6,465 nucleotides of DNA from Elusimicrobiota bacterium (GTDB lineage: Bacteria > Elusimicrobiota > Elusimicrobia > 2-02-FULL-39-32), in NCBI GenBank assembly GCA_023249835.1, contig JAHFBY010000104.1, positions 1 through 6,465 on the forward strand, read 5' to 3'. Shown here piece by piece: positions 5,461 through 6,465 of the stretch. The translations under genes were made by a program, and so were the position numbers. Numbering within the stretch: the stretch's first letter is position 1; each line of letters begins with the position of its first letter. The notes beneath the pieces are model-generated. The model did no database searches. It was not told where the DNA came from and saw nothing but the letters and a program-made list of their open reading frames with translations.

Positions 5461-6465
5461 TTATTTGGATTTTAATCCGGACAATGACTGCTCCACTTTG
5501 TCGAGCAGTTCCTGGGAATATAGGCGGCCGGCTAAACTCTTGCGCGCCTGTTTGCCGATTTCCTGATAACGGATCAGTTCAGACGCTGGCGGCTTAGTCA
5601 GGTGCATGCCGTTTTTTTGCAGTACGCTGATCGCGCTGCTGTTTTCTTTGCGGCTGGCAGCGGTCAACTCCGTAAGATATTTTTGCCCCGTGCTCTTTAG
5701 GATCACTTGCAAGTCTGCGGGCAACGCATCAAAGAATTTTTTAGAGATCAAAACAGCCCCGGATGCGTTGGCCAAGGGATAGTCCACCATATATTGAGTG
5801 CGCGTGTTCCATTGCAGCGCGATAATGCCCAAAGCCGAGCCGTAGACCCCGTTGATCAGCCCGGTTTGCAGCGAGGTCATCACGTCCGTGATGGACAAAG
5901 GGATGGGAGTAACGCCCAATGTTTTAAATACAGCCTCAGCGATGGGGTCGCCTTCCCAAGCCCACATTTTAACCTTTTTTAAATCAAACAGCGTCTCCAC
6001 CTTCTCATGGGTGAAAGCGTAGACCAACCCCACTTCGGCCCAGCCCAACAGAACATAACCTTTGTCTTGGAAAGCTTTGTTCCAAATATCTGCGAAATGA
6101 TTATAGAGGTAATCCGCTTGGGCCGGATCTTGAATTAAAAATGGAGTGTCCAACAACCTCACTTCGGGCGCGATCTCGCCTAAACCCACTCCGGTAAAAC
6201 CGCCGGAATGCAGTTGACCCAGTCGAATCTTACGCACCACATCTTTTTCGTCTCCGGATACCCCGCCCGGGTAAATCTGAAACTTCAGCCGGCCGCCGGT
6301 TTTCTCCATTAACTCCTTATTCCAGCGCTCCATGATCTTTATCCACGTGCAGCCCGCCGGCGCCAAAGTGGCAAACTTGATGAGGATAGTTTCCGCCCAA
6401 GACGAACGGACGCAAAAACTCAAACAAAAAAATACCGCCAGCGCCAATCGCTGAACTCGATTTTT
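5461..6465 (-). CDS. dctP: TRAP transporter substrate-binding protein DctP (5'-partial), non-canonical binding site
   Basis: This is the periplasmic solute receptor of the TRAP system. The frame is open to the right window edge. The in-window TTG at 6447 is probably not the start, because the six codons before it (K-N-R-V-Q-R) supply a basic signal-peptide region, so the ATG should lie outside. Cleavage is predicted after SSWA, giving ETILIKFATLAP. Numbered from TTG 6447, family features are GGRLKFQIYPGG (51-62), LRLLDTPFL-like RLLDTPFLIQ (97-106) and TSLQTGLINGV (191-201). An ungapped match to the SiaP-type segment puts Ala163 (in KMWAWEGDP) where the carboxylate-binding arginine normally sits. 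VYGSALG also replaces the usual QENP. The ligand may therefore not be a simple carboxylate. I recall a subgroup with WxWEGDP motifs, but its substrates are unknown to me. Confidence 0.94.
   Translation of the reverse strand, partial: KNRVQRLALAVFFCLSFCVRSSWAETILIKFATLAPAGCTWIKIMERWNKELMEKTGGRLKFQIYPGGVSGDEKDVVRKIRLGQLHSGGFTGVGLGEIAPEVRLLDTPFLIQDPAQADYLYNHFADIWNKAFQDKGYVLLGWAEVGLVYAFTHEKVETLFDLKKVKMWAWEGDPIAEAVFKTLGVTPIPLSITDVMTSLQTGLINGVYGSALGIIALQWNTRTQYMVDYPLANASGAVLISKKFFDALPADLQVILKSTGQKYLTELTAASRKENSSAISVLQKNGMHLTKPPASELIRYQEIGKQARKSLAGRLYSQELLDKVEQSLSGLKSK

Noticed and set aside
1..6465. CRISPR array, tRNA or rRNA gene, transposase or insertion-sequence ends.
   Set aside because: I saw no regularly spaced repeats, cloverleaf-like or rRNA sequence, or transposase motifs on either strand.

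Overview
This window looks like part of a chromosome from a Gram-negative (diderm) bacterium. It encodes a tripartite TRAP transporter, three small lipoproteins with signal peptidase II lipoboxes, and a large Sec-exported protein. The taxon cannot be fixed from the sequence. The protein style reminded me of poorly cultured lineages such as Omnitrophota or of deltaproteobacterial relatives, but that is an impression only.

Layout. Positions 1-1753 on the minus strand hold dctM (3' end cut by the window edge) and dctQ, joined by an ATGA stop/start overlap. A 147-bp divergent intergenic region follows (1754-1900). Positions 1901-5287 on the plus strand are a compact operon: a 798-residue exported protein with a C-terminal papain-like (NlpC/P60/CHAP-type) domain, then lipoproteins of 195, 46 and about 77 residues, spaced by +2, -4 and about +5 to +29 bases. 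The convergent gap 5288-5460 holds a short open stretch that may be a frameshifted tail of the last lipoprotein, and a likely terminator for dctP. Positions 5461-6465 on the minus strand hold dctP, whose 5' end is cut by the window edge.

How it fits together. DctP, DctQ and DctM would form one secondary uptake system, in the usual P-Q-M order. That order is interrupted by about 3.7 kb of opposite-strand genes, so dctQM needs its own promoter. The interrupting operon resembles a polymorphic-toxin locus: an exported scaffold with degenerate beta-hairpin repeats, a C-terminal hydrolase domain containing the only cysteine of the mature protein, and downstream small lipoproteins that could act as periplasmic immunity factors. 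Base composition drops sharply inside the large gene at about 3478, from roughly 50-60% GC in sampled blocks to roughly 25-45%, and stays low through the lipoproteins. This is what a swapped toxin-tip plus immunity cassette would look like. The toxin/immunity reading is inference. A housekeeping or predatory cell-wall hydrolase with accessory lipoproteins is the main alternative.
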